This document shows positions 35,334 through 43,482 of a stretch of DNA of 64,000 nt, in pieces. Both the position numbers and the translations under genes were made by a program. The stretch covers positions 62,001-126,000 of the forward strand of contig JANQNW010000012.1 of NCBI GenBank assembly GCA_028279375.1. Direction: 5' to 3'. The notes beneath the pieces were generated by a model. It saw nothing but the letters and a program-made list of their open reading frames with translations. It searched no databases and was not told the origin of the DNA. The stretch's first letter is position 1; the number at the start of each line of letters is the position of its first letter. The DNA is from Phycisphaerales bacterium. Lineage in GTDB: Bacteria; Planctomycetota; Phycisphaerae; Phycisphaerales; UBA1924.

Positions 35334-36042
35334 CGCGATTGAAGCGCGTCGTTCTCTCGTGTCCATGATCGCAGGCGCTCTTGTCATCGCGAGTTGGATC
35401 ACCGGCGCCTCGACTCTGGCGAGTGCGCCGGCCTCCGAAGGTGTCAACACGGAGCCGCGTGATCTCGTGCGTGTCGGCATGATCAGGTACGACGGCGGCA
35501 AAGTTGCGCAGTGTTTCGCCGATCAGTTTCTTCAACTCGTCGACTACGAGACGGATATCGATATATCACGTCAGCTATGGAAGGTCGATGCGCATGCGCC
35601 GGAGCTCTTTGATCATCCGTTTGCGATCATGTCTGGTGAGGGGCCGTTCGAACTCTCCGAGGCGGAGGTCCAGAACCTGCGATCGTACCTCGAGCAGGGT
35701 GGTTTCTTGCTCGCATCCGCAGGCTGCTCGAACAACGCATGGACCCGATCGATGGAGCGGGCGATCGCTCGGATATTCCCGGAGATCGCTCTCCAGAAAA
35801 TCGCGCCGGACCACGAGGTCTTCAGCACGCTGTATGACATCCAAGAGCCGAAGACGAGCAGGCAGAAAGACGCTCTGCTCCTTGGACTCTCGCTTGATGG
35901 CCGACTCACGATCGTCTTCAGTCCCAACGGACTGAACGACACGGCTGCCGCGGCCCGAGGTTGCTGCTGCTGCGGCGGCAGCGAGGTGCGCAAGGCCAAG
36001 CACATCAACGCGAATATCCTCGTCTACGCCCTTCTCCGATAG
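35326..36042 (+). CDS. DUF4159 domain protein, exported
   Basis: 238 aa. Signal peptide (residues about 10-36), then the DUF4159 core: DLVRVGMIRYDGGKV at the start, HPFAIMSGEGPFELSEAEV, LRSYLEQGGFLLASAGCSN, and a C terminus GCCCCGGSEVRKAKHINANIL with four consecutive cysteines (213-216). The domain resembles a ThuA/GATase-like fold and closes vWA operons in planctomycetes. ATG 35326 is supported by GAGG seven bases upstream and by ATGAGTAA overlap with the previous gene. Enzyme activity is unknown. Confidence 0.82.
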   Translation: MSNAIEARRSLVSMIAGALVIASWITGASTLASAPASEGVNTEPRDLVRVGMIRYDGGKVAQCFADQFLQLVDYETDIDISRQLWKVDAHAPELFDHPFAIMSGEGPFELSEAEVQNLRSYLEQGGFLLASAGCSNNAWTRSMERAIARIFPEIALQKIAPDHEVFSTLYDIQEPKTSRQKDALLLGLSLDGRLTIVFSPNGLNDTAAAARGCCCCGGSEVRKAKHINANILVYALLR

Positions 36043-36070
36043 TCGACGCAGTCGGTACCATTGGCCCGCC

Positions 36071-36916
36071 ATGATCCGGGCTCTCGAAACACTCCGCTGG
36101 TATCTCCTCGTCTTTACGCTGCCGTTGGCCCTCGTCTGGTCACGGTCGTTGCCGCCGACGGAAGGCGCGATTGTCGTGGTGCTGCAGTCCTGTCTGGTAT
36201 TGCTCTGGGTCGCGAACTCGTCGCGATCCGAGCTCATCGCCGGATTCGAGCCGAGACTCAGCGCCCTCCGCGGGCGTGAGTTCATCGATCGCGAACTCCT
36301 GGATATCGCAACACCCGTCCTCCTGCTGCTAACGGCGTTGCTGACGCTTGTGCTTCTGATTGCGCATCCCTGGATGGGGCTCTTCGCGCTTGCCGTCGCG
36401 CTTGTGGCGTTGCGCCAGAGCCGACTCGATCCTCGTCGCAAGTTCAGATCGGTCGAGTTGCTGATCCCGCTGCTGCTCATCATCGGACCGGCCATGCTGC
36501 TTCGCATGCCAGCCTGGTTCGTGGGCGACGCCGAAGCCGCCGAATCGCTCGTTGTCATTTCGACGCCGGTGCTCGCGGCGAGTTGGCTCAACGGCGCGCT
36601 GCTCGCGACACTCATCATGCTGGCGCTGATCCGAGACCGGGCGAGTGACGCGAGCCAGGGCGTCGAGACGAGCGCGACACGCCTGGGACGAGCCGCGTCC
36701 TGCGTCGTGGCATGGGCCTGGATGGGCGGCATCATCGCGCTGGCCGCCATGGGCGCGGGCTGGGGATGGTGGCACTGGCTCATTCCCATGTTGGCTGGCT
36801 GGACGGCGCTGGCGGCCTCAGCCTCAATCGCCAGTCGATGCGACGACTACGCAGTCGGGTTCGCGATCACCGGGTATGGAGTGACAGCGCTGGCGCTCGG
36901 ATTGACCACCCAATAG
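36071..36916 (+). CDS. Polytopic membrane protein (281 aa), unknown function
   Basis: Seven or eight predicted transmembrane segments, for example YLLVFTLPLALVWSRSL, IATPVLLLLTALLTLVLLI, WMGLFALAVALVALRQS, LLIPLLLIIGPAMLLR and WAWMGGIIALAAMGAG. No transporter or enzyme signature recognised. It follows the DUF4159 gene by 28 bp and may be the last gene of that operon. Its end is 20 bp from the convergent ftsK stop. Confidence 0.65.
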   Translation: MIRALETLRWYLLVFTLPLALVWSRSLPPTEGAIVVVLQSCLVLLWVANSSRSELIAGFEPRLSALRGREFIDRELLDIATPVLLLLTALLTLVLLIAHPWMGLFALAVALVALRQSRLDPRRKFRSVELLIPLLLIIGPAMLLRMPAWFVGDAEAAESLVVISTPVLAASWLNGALLATLIMLALIRDRASDASQGVETSATRLGRAASCVVAWAWMGGIIALAAMGAGWGWWHWLIPMLAGWTALAASASIASRCDDYAVGFAITGYGVTALALGLTTQ

Positions 36917-36936
36917 CGCCCTCAGCGCTGCGTCAT

Positions 36937-39900
36937 TCAACTGGGTTGGCGAGCGCCGGGCTTGAAGGGAGCTGTCGTGACGTCCGGTTGATCGTCAGCG
37001 TCGTTGTCGATCTCGACGAGCTCATCTTCGGATTCATCGGCGGCTTCGTCCTCGACCTCATCGTCATATTCGTATTCGACGTCGTCCGCATCGCCGTCGG
37101 CGTCGTCCTCGACTTCGACGTACTCCCACTCTTCGCCGTCCTCCGCGCCCTCGGCCTCGGGTTCGGAAGACTCGATCTCATTGCCATCTTCATCGACGTA
37201 GACGTACTCGTACTCGCCGTCGGCTTCGTCTGAGGCCTCCTCCACGTCATCGGCGCCTGCCTCGACGCCCTCGACCTCGTCGGCGCCGTCGCCCTCGTCT
37301 TCATCTCTGGCGTCGGTCGTCACAACGACGTCGTCGTCGACAAGCGTCGCAGCCTCAGTCGGCGACACCGGTTCAGAGTGGGATGCGACTGGCGTCGCCG
37401 CCGCCGCCGGCTCATTGTCCTGACCGGCCTGGTTTTCGGTTGAGTCCGACGCGGACTCGAGAGAGGAAGGCATCGAAGGCGTCGAGACGTGAGATTCACT
37501 CTCCGATGTCTCGAGTTCAACCTCGTCAATCTCATCCGGATAGTGCGACTCAGGGCGCACAACGAGATCGAGATCCGCATTCTCCGTCGCAGACGCCTCG
37601 AGCATGCTTGGCGCGCCCGAGAAGACGGTCGGGCCATCGGACTCCTCCGTCTCGAAGGCCTCGGATTGCTCGTCGTCGCCAGTGCGCGCGTCGGCCGCCG
37701 CCTGAGCCTTGATCGCCTCCCATTCCTCGGGCGAGATCGTGACCTCGCGCGCGACGGTGCCCTTGTAGTCCCCGATGATCCCGGCCATTCCCATCAGGTC
37801 GATGAGGCGCGATGCGCGCGTGTATCCAATGGAGAGCCTGCGCTGCAGCAATGAGACGGAGCCGCGTTTCGTCTCCAGCACGATCTCGACGGCTTTGTCG
37901 AAGAGCGGGTCCTTCTGTGCGGTCTCAAGTCCGCGCTCGATCGCCTCGTCGCCGGCTTGGGTGTCGCCCCCAAGCTGCACGAGTTGGCGCTCGAAAGTCG
38001 GCGCCGCGATGTCCTTCAGGAATCGCACGACCTTGCGCGTCTCGCGGTCCTCCACGAGCGTTCCCTGGGCGCGCAAGAGCTTGTGGGAAGACGGCGACAG
38101 GAAGAGCATGTCGCCGCCGCCGAGCAGAAGCTCGCCGCCCTTCTGATCGAGGACGATGCGGCTGTCCATGCCGCTGGCCACCTTGAACGCGATGCGCCCG
38201 GGCATATTCGATTTGATCAGACCCGTCACGACGTTCGCCTGCGGACGCTGCGTCGCAAGAACCAGGTGGATGCCGACTGCTCGCGCTTTCTGGGCGATGC
38301 GCACTATGGAAGTCTCCACCTCCTTGTGCGTCATCATGAGATCAGCGAGTTCGTCGATGATGAAGACGATGTACGGGAGCTTGCGCGGAATGCGCGCTTC
38401 CTCGCGCTCGTTCGCCGGGTTGAAGCGGTCGCGGAGATCGTCCCACTCGAGCGAGTTGTATGTCGCGATGTCGCGCACGCCGGCTTCGGCGAGCAGTTCG
38501 TAGCGCTCGTCCATCTTCGTGACGGCCCACTCGATGATCGCCGCGGCCTTGCCCATCTCGGTGACGACCGGGCACATCAGATGCGGGATGTCGCGGAACT
38601 GGCTCAGCTCGACCATCTTTGGGTCGATGAGCACGAGCTTGAGTTCATTCGGCTTCTTCGTGTACAGGAAGCTGATGATGATCGTGTTCAGGCACACGGA
38701 TTTGCCCGAACCGGTCGTGCCCGCGATGAGCATGTGCGGCATCTTCGCGAGATCTTCGATCATCGGCTCGCCGTGGGCGTCCTTGCCGAGGAACATCGGC
38801 AGCTTCATCTTGACGACGCGATCGTCGCCGTCGTGGCTCATGAGCTCCTTGAGGCGCACCTTCTCCTTGACTGCGTTCGGCACCTCGATTCCGACCGTGT
38901 CGCGTCCCTGCATATTCGAGACGATGCGGATGTTCACTGCCTTCAGCGAGCGCGCGATGTCTGAGCTGATCGCGTTGAGCGCGCTGACTTTCGTCCCTGG
39001 CGCGAGCTTCAGTTCGTACAGCGTGATGACTGGACCGGAATCGATCCCGACGACCTCGCCCTTGATCTTGTAGACGTGCAGCGCCTCCTCGAGGGCTGTC
39101 GCCTGCTCGCGGACGAAGACTTCCATCTTGTCGGAGTAGTTGTCCTCCGGATCCTCAAGCAGGTCGAGACTCGGGAACTGGTATCCCTCGAGTTCGACGG
39201 TCGATTGCAGATCGCGCATACCCTCATCCGTCGCGACGGATCTGCCGCCGGAACTGAATCGCACGGGGAGCTTGGAGATCTTCTCGCGAAGCGACGCCTC
39301 GTCGAACACCTGCGGTTCACCAGATACGCCCTCATCGGCCTCCCGCTCGTCGATGGCGCCCTCGAACTCAGCGTCGTCGTACTCCTCGTCCTCGTACTCG
39401 TAGCCGTCGTCATATTCGTCGTCGACCTCGTCTTCGATCTCCTCAGTGACCTTCGCCGCGCGCGTCTTCGCAGGCTTCTCGTCCGGATCGAAGGTGTCGA
39501 CGCCGCCGACGCCGCCCGCGTCTTCGGCGATCGCCTCGGCGACGCGCGCCTTCCTGGCCGGCGCGATCCTCTCGCGCAGGGGACGGCGATCGTCGTCGAG
39601 ATCATTGTGGCGCACGCGCCGCTGCGCTCGCGCTTCGCTGAATCGCTCACGCGCCTGCGCGAATTGGGCGCCGCCGACTTCCGTGAGCGCGCTCCATGCC
39701 CGTGCGGCGACGGGGGGAATGTGCGCCAGCCACCGGTCGTATGCGAGCAGGCCGCCGATCGCGAGGATCAGCACGAGCACCAGGCCTGCGCCGAATGTGT
39801 TGAATCGAGATTGCAACTCGGCGACGCCGACGATCGCGAGCAGGCCGCCGCCACCCTCCGGCGCCGAGGCCGCCGACGGTGCGAGAAGCGCATGAAATCC

Positions 39901-40326
39901 TGAGAATGAGAGTCCGACGAGCAGCACGCCTGCTGTGCGCACCCAGGGCTGATCTACAGCTCGGCGGAAGATGGCGAGCGTCGCGCCGGCCCCGAGGCTC
40001 ACGATGATGATCCAGACGCCGGATCCGAAGAGTTGGAAGAGGTAGTGCGCCACCGCGGCGCCAGCGGGGCCGCACCAGTTCTGCACCGGATCATTTGCCG
40101 GGGCGACACTATGGCCGGGCGGATCGGCAGGATCGAAACTCAGGAGACTGGCGAGAATGAAGGCGCACGCGACGAGACCGACGCACCACGCGATCCGCGC
40201 CGTGAGGCTCGATTCCACATACTCCCATTCCTCTTCCTCCAACGCTTCGACCTTCTTCGTCTCGGCCTTGCCCTTCGACTTGGAGGATGACTTCGTGGAC
40301 TCGTTTTTTGTTGATTTGCGCGCCAT
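36937..40326 (-). CDS. ftsK: DNA translocase FtsK/SpoIIIE with long acidic C-terminal tail
   Basis: 1129 aa. Four N-terminal membrane helices (about 44-200) anchor it at the septum; an acidic linker (280-345) follows. Motor: beta part 375-500, Walker A GTTGSGKS at 536-543, Walker B IVFIIDEL at 653-660, HLVLATQRPQANVVTGLIK. The DNA-reading gamma winged-helix domain runs 804-865 (KRGSVSLLQRRLSIGYTRASRLIDLM). Normally the protein would end here; instead about 260 residues follow that are very rich in Asp/Glu. The element EEWEYVE occurs both at 32-38 and 1065-1071. The protein pumps chromosome ends across the division septum toward dif. Confidence 0.94.
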   Translation of the reverse strand: MARKSTKNESTKSSSKSKGKAETKKVEALEEEEWEYVESSLTARIAWCVGLVACAFILASLLSFDPADPPGHSVAPANDPVQNWCGPAGAAVAHYLFQLFGSGVWIIIVSLGAGATLAIFRRAVDQPWVRTAGVLLVGLSFSGFHALLAPSAASAPEGGGGLLAIVGVAELQSRFNTFGAGLVLVLILAIGGLLAYDRWLAHIPPVAARAWSALTEVGGAQFAQARERFSEARAQRRVRHNDLDDDRRPLRERIAPARKARVAEAIAEDAGGVGGVDTFDPDEKPAKTRAAKVTEEIEDEVDDEYDDGYEYEDEEYDDAEFEGAIDEREADEGVSGEPQVFDEASLREKISKLPVRFSSGGRSVATDEGMRDLQSTVELEGYQFPSLDLLEDPEDNYSDKMEVFVREQATALEEALHVYKIKGEVVGIDSGPVITLYELKLAPGTKVSALNAISSDIARSLKAVNIRIVSNMQGRDTVGIEVPNAVKEKVRLKELMSHDGDDRVVKMKLPMFLGKDAHGEPMIEDLAKMPHMLIAGTTGSGKSVCLNTIIISFLYTKKPNELKLVLIDPKMVELSQFRDIPHLMCPVVTEMGKAAAIIEWAVTKMDERYELLAEAGVRDIATYNSLEWDDLRDRFNPANEREEARIPRKLPYIVFIIDELADLMMTHKEVETSIVRIAQKARAVGIHLVLATQRPQANVVTGLIKSNMPGRIAFKVASGMDSRIVLDQKGGELLLGGGDMLFLSPSSHKLLRAQGTLVEDRETRKVVRFLKDIAAPTFERQLVQLGGDTQAGDEAIERGLETAQKDPLFDKAVEIVLETKRGSVSLLQRRLSIGYTRASRLIDLMGMAGIIGDYKGTVAREVTISPEEWEAIKAQAAADARTGDDEQSEAFETEESDGPTVFSGAPSMLEASATENADLDLVVRPESHYPDEIDEVELETSESESHVSTPSMPSSLESASDSTENQAGQDNEPAAAATPVASHSEPVSPTEAATLVDDDVVVTTDARDEDEGDGADEVEGVEAGADDVEEASDEADGEYEYVYVDEDGNEIESSEPEAEGAEDGEEWEYVEVEDDADGDADDVEYEYDDEVEDEAADESEDELVEIDNDADDQPDVTTAPFKPGARQPS

Positions 40327-40440
40327 GACAGACTGAGAAATATCGGCCTGCGGACGCGTTCAGTGTCATGTTTTGGCCTGCTGCGGCTCGCCTCCAGCTG
40401 CGATGGCAATCTGGGCGCTCTGAGAGCGCATCCTGTGAGG

Positions 40441-40944
40441 CTAGTGGCCCGTGGAGCCGAAGCCGTCGGCCCCGCGTTCCGTCTCATCCAGAGAATCGAC
40501 CTCGCGAATCCTGGCGTGCGCCACGGGCGCGATGATCATCTGCGCGATACGCATCCCGTGCTCGACGCGGAAGACCTCGCGTCCGTGGTTGATCAGGGGC
40601 ACGCGGATCTCGCCCCTGTAGTCGCTGTCGATGGTGCCGGGGGCGTTCGGGAGCGTAATGCCGAACTTCGACCCGAGACCCGAGCGCGGGCGCACCTGCG
40701 CCTCGAATCCATGCGGAATGGCCATCGCGAATCCGAGGTCGATCATCTGGACCTCGCCGGGCGCGATCTCGATCGCACGGCCATCGGGGACGCAGGCCGA
40801 GAGATCCATGCCTGCCGCATGAGCCGTCTGATAGGTCGGCAGCACTGCGTCGGGGTGCAGACGACGCAGAAGCACCTCTGGCGCACACCGCGCCTCCTGA
40901 GCAGCGATTGGGCGGGTCCCGTCGTTTGAAATTCTTGGGGTCAT
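40441..40944 (-). CDS. dut: Deoxyuridine 5'-triphosphate nucleotidohydrolase
   Basis: 167 aa trimeric dUTPase that converts dUTP to dUMP and PPi, giving the thymidylate precursor and keeping uracil out of DNA. All five motifs are readable: AGMDLSACV (I), RPRSGLGSKFG (II), NAPGTIDSDYRGEI (III), GMRIAQMII (IV) and the C-terminal RGADGFGSTGH (V). The N terminus is about 20 residues longer than in E. coli. Same strand as, and 114 bp upstream of, ftsK. Confidence 0.95.
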   Translation of the reverse strand: MTPRISNDGTRPIAAQEARCAPEVLLRRLHPDAVLPTYQTAHAAGMDLSACVPDGRAIEIAPGEVQMIDLGFAMAIPHGFEAQVRPRSGLGSKFGITLPNAPGTIDSDYRGEIRVPLINHGREVFRVEHGMRIAQMIIAPVAHARIREVDSLDETERGADGFGSTGH

Positions 40945-40980
40945 CGCCCGAAGTTGGTCTTCGGAGGCGTGCCCGTCAAG

Positions 40981-41268
40981 TCAGTCCTCGTCGAGAATCC
41001 CGGCGAGCACGGCGTCATCATCGACTTCGCGCCGGGCGTCCTCGAGCGAGCGATTCAGCGTCTCGATCATCCGGCGCGTCGAAGCGATCGCATCATCAAT
41101 TGCTGAGCGACCCTTCACCATCTGCATCGGATCTTCACGATTGAATCGCGCGAGCTCACGTTCGGTCACTGACTTGGCGTCGAGCAGACCCTTGAGCAAC
41201 GCTTCGGCGCGATCGCGCGCAGCGTTCGTCTCGAGCATGATCCGCTGTCGTTTCGTCATGAGCGCCAT
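40981..41268 (-). CDS. Small helical protein (95 aa), unknown function
   Basis: Entirely charged helical sequence (QRIMLETNAARDRAEALLKGLLD, IDDAIASTRRMIETLNRSLEDARREVDDD), probably one or two coiled coils, with an acidic end (LAGILDED). No family recognised. ATG 41268 with AAGG about nine bases upstream; MTKRQR three codons later is an alternative. It lies 36 bp before dut on the same strand and may be cotranscribed. Confidence 0.6.
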   Translation of the reverse strand: MALMTKRQRIMLETNAARDRAEALLKGLLDAKSVTERELARFNREDPMQMVKGRSAIDDAIASTRRMIETLNRSLEDARREVDDDAVLAGILDED

Positions 41269-41389
41269 GGCTGTCGCCTTCTTCCTGTTGCGTCGGGCGT
41301 GAACTTCCTTGATCGCTATCGTAGCGCCGCCCGGCCAAGCCATTCTTCGGCTTGCGAGCGGGCCAATTGTCCCCAAAGAGGGCTCAAGT

Positions 41390-42952
41390 TCAAGCCGCGT
41401 CGGTCAATGCCCCTTGATCCGGGGGGTCATCGCCCCGTGGCGTCAGCTCTGGCGCCCATCGACGCAGGAGCCTGTGCACGCGGTCTGGCTCCGCCGCCCT
41501 CCGGACAGAGGAGAGCTCAGCAATCATCGCTGTGACGTCCCTGGGGTCGATCTGAGGGCCCATCCAGGCCAGCACACCGCTGGATGGCGTCGGCCGGAGC
41601 TCCTCGTCCTCATGGGCAAGCTGCTCATGGAGCTTCTCCCCAGGTCTGGCGCCAGTGATCGCGATGGGCATGGTCCCCGCCTGGCATGCGTCAGGATCCT
41701 CTCCCGCCTCGAGAATCTGCGGCTCGAGCCCGTGCGCTCGAATGAATCGCTCAGCGAGATCGATGATGCGAACCGGGTCGCCCATGTCGAGGACGAGCAC
41801 GTCGGCGCCGAGTGTCTGGTCGCGATCGAGCGCCGCGGCCTGAATCACGAGCGTCGCGGCCTCGGGGATGGTCATGAAGAAGCGCGTCATGCGCGGATCT
41901 GTCACGGTGACCGGCCCGCCCTCGTCGATCTGGCGGCCCCAGATCGGGAGCACACTGCAGGCGGAGCCCAGGACGTTTCCGAATCGCACGAGCGAGAAGC
42001 GCGTCGCGCCGCGCTCATTCAAGCTCTGCACATACTGCTCCGCCATGCGCTTGGTGGCGCCCATGACGGAGGACGGGTGCACGGCCTTGTCAGTCGAGAT
42101 CAGAACGAATCGCTCGGCGCCGACAGCGAGCGCCGCATCAGCGACGGATTTCGTCCCGAACACATTGTTATTGACGGCCTGAGCCGGATGATCCTCCATC
42201 ATCGGCACGTGCTTGTGCGCGGCTGCGTGGAAGACGACATCCGGTCGCAGGTCTACCAGTCGTCGCAGCGTGGATTCGTCGTCGGTGACATCATGGAAGA
42301 CCGCACGGCGTGTGACGCCGGGGAAACGGGCCGCAATTTGCCGGTCGATCTCGAAGAGCGCGTTCTCCGAGCGGTCCATCAGGACGAGTTCCGCCGGCGA
42401 GAACCGAGCGGCAATCCGAGAGAGTTCGCTCCCGATGCTGCCGCCGGCGCCAGTGATGAGCAGGCGTCGATTCGAGACAACGCTGCGAACGAGCGGCTCG
42501 TTGACAGGACGGGGCTTGCGTCCGACGAGCAGGACGGATTCGTCCGACATGGCGCTGGACCATGCGCCGTGGCGTCCGCCGCCCGGCCGCGCTTCGTCTG
42601 GAGCATCCTCACCGAGCACATCGTCGAGGGCCGGCCAATGGCGAATCGCGACACCAAGATCCTCCAGGCAGGACTGCGTTTCTCGGAGGGCTCCCTCCAT
42701 GGACCTCGGCAGAGACACAACGGCCGTGTCGAATTGCAGCTCATCATGCAACCGGCGCAGGTCCTCCAGCGAGCCAAGGAGCGACATGCGTCCTCCGTCG
42801 AGCAGGCTGCTTGCGGGATCAGCGAGGACAGCGCCGAGCGGCGCGTCGCTGGATTCACCGGGGAGCGCGGCGGATGCGGCGTGGATGGTCTGCGGCGTTC
42901 CCACCACGACGATGCGCCGACGGGCGTGTTGTTTCTTCGGGTCTGTACTCAT
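41390..42952 (-). CDS. CapD/WbpM-type nucleotide-sugar 4,6-dehydratase, soluble form
   Basis: 520 aa. Residues about 10-140 form a Rossmann-like regulatory domain (RRRIVVVGTPQTIHAASAAL); the catalytic domain has LLITGAGGSIGSELSRIAARF, AAAHKHVPMMEDHPAQAVNNN, and the family-specific active site ISTDKAVHPSSVMGATKRMAEQ, in which Lys replaces the usual SDR Tyr. Homologues make 4-keto-6-deoxy UDP-HexNAc for capsule or glycan synthesis. Full-length WbpM relatives have four N-terminal membrane helices; none is visible here, so this is a cytosolic version. Confidence 0.87.
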   Translation of the reverse strand: MSTDPKKQHARRRIVVVGTPQTIHAASAALPGESSDAPLGAVLADPASSLLDGGRMSLLGSLEDLRRLHDELQFDTAVVSLPRSMEGALRETQSCLEDLGVAIRHWPALDDVLGEDAPDEARPGGGRHGAWSSAMSDESVLLVGRKPRPVNEPLVRSVVSNRRLLITGAGGSIGSELSRIAARFSPAELVLMDRSENALFEIDRQIAARFPGVTRRAVFHDVTDDESTLRRLVDLRPDVVFHAAAHKHVPMMEDHPAQAVNNNVFGTKSVADAALAVGAERFVLISTDKAVHPSSVMGATKRMAEQYVQSLNERGATRFSLVRFGNVLGSACSVLPIWGRQIDEGGPVTVTDPRMTRFFMTIPEAATLVIQAAALDRDQTLGADVLVLDMGDPVRIIDLAERFIRAHGLEPQILEAGEDPDACQAGTMPIAITGARPGEKLHEQLAHEDEELRPTPSSGVLAWMGPQIDPRDVTAMIAELSSVRRAAEPDRVHRLLRRWAPELTPRGDDPPDQGALTDAA

Positions 42953-43054
42953 GTGTCGGACTGCTCACCCCCACCCGGAGGCAGAGGGGGATATCGTCCG
43001 ATCGAGCGGCGCGTCGCCAGTCCAGGCCTCGTCGGTGAGCGACGGGTGGCCGAA

Positions 43055-43396
43055 TCAGTCGCCGGGATCCTCCGGCGGCGTCGGATCAATGCTTCTCAGG
43101 TACTCCCACGAGTAGAGACCGGTCGAGTGCCCATCAGAGAAGGTGATCCGGATCGCGTAGTTGCCGACCAGTTCGGCATCGACGGCGACGAGCGTTCCCG
43201 AATCGCTCGCGGCGCGCTGAGGCAGGACGGTGAGCGGATTCTGCTCCATCTCCTCCCGGAGCTGGCGGGCCTCAGCGGACGGCGAGAATCGACGCAGATA
43301 TGGAATCGAGTAGTAGGCCGCGTGGCCATCTGCCCACTCGACGGTGAGTCCCCGGTCTTTCTTCAGATCGATTCGAGTGGGAGGTTCCATGGGCAT
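43055..43396 (-). CDS. DUF971 domain protein (113 aa)
   Basis: The DUF971 pattern occurs: LKKDRGLTVEWADGHAAYYSIPYLRRF followed, after a variable loop, by YAIRITFSDGHSTGLYSWEYLRSI. This fold is the N-terminal module of gamma-butyrobetaine hydroxylase and is fused to or near Mrp/ApbC iron-sulfur carriers. The usual CPCAxC metal motif in the middle is not present (FSPSAEARQLREE), so zinc binding is unlikely. No Mrp gene is adjacent. Start at ATG 43396, with a second ATG two codons in. Confidence 0.8.
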   Translation of the reverse strand: MPMEPPTRIDLKKDRGLTVEWADGHAAYYSIPYLRRFSPSAEARQLREEMEQNPLTVLPQRAASDSGTLVAVDAELVGNYAIRITFSDGHSTGLYSWEYLRSIDPTPPEDPGD

Positions 43397-43482
43397 CCGC
43401 TTGACTTGCCGGCGGTGGGCTCCGATGAGGTGGCGTAGGATCGCGACGGATCCGACCGGTCTTCAGGTCCAGGTTGAATGCG

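Noticed and set aside
41309..43438. A 709-codon plus-strand open frame opposite the CapD-like gene.
   Set aside because: Arg/Glu-rich shadow sequence with no recognisable motif; the minus-strand dehydratase and DUF971 genes account for the region.
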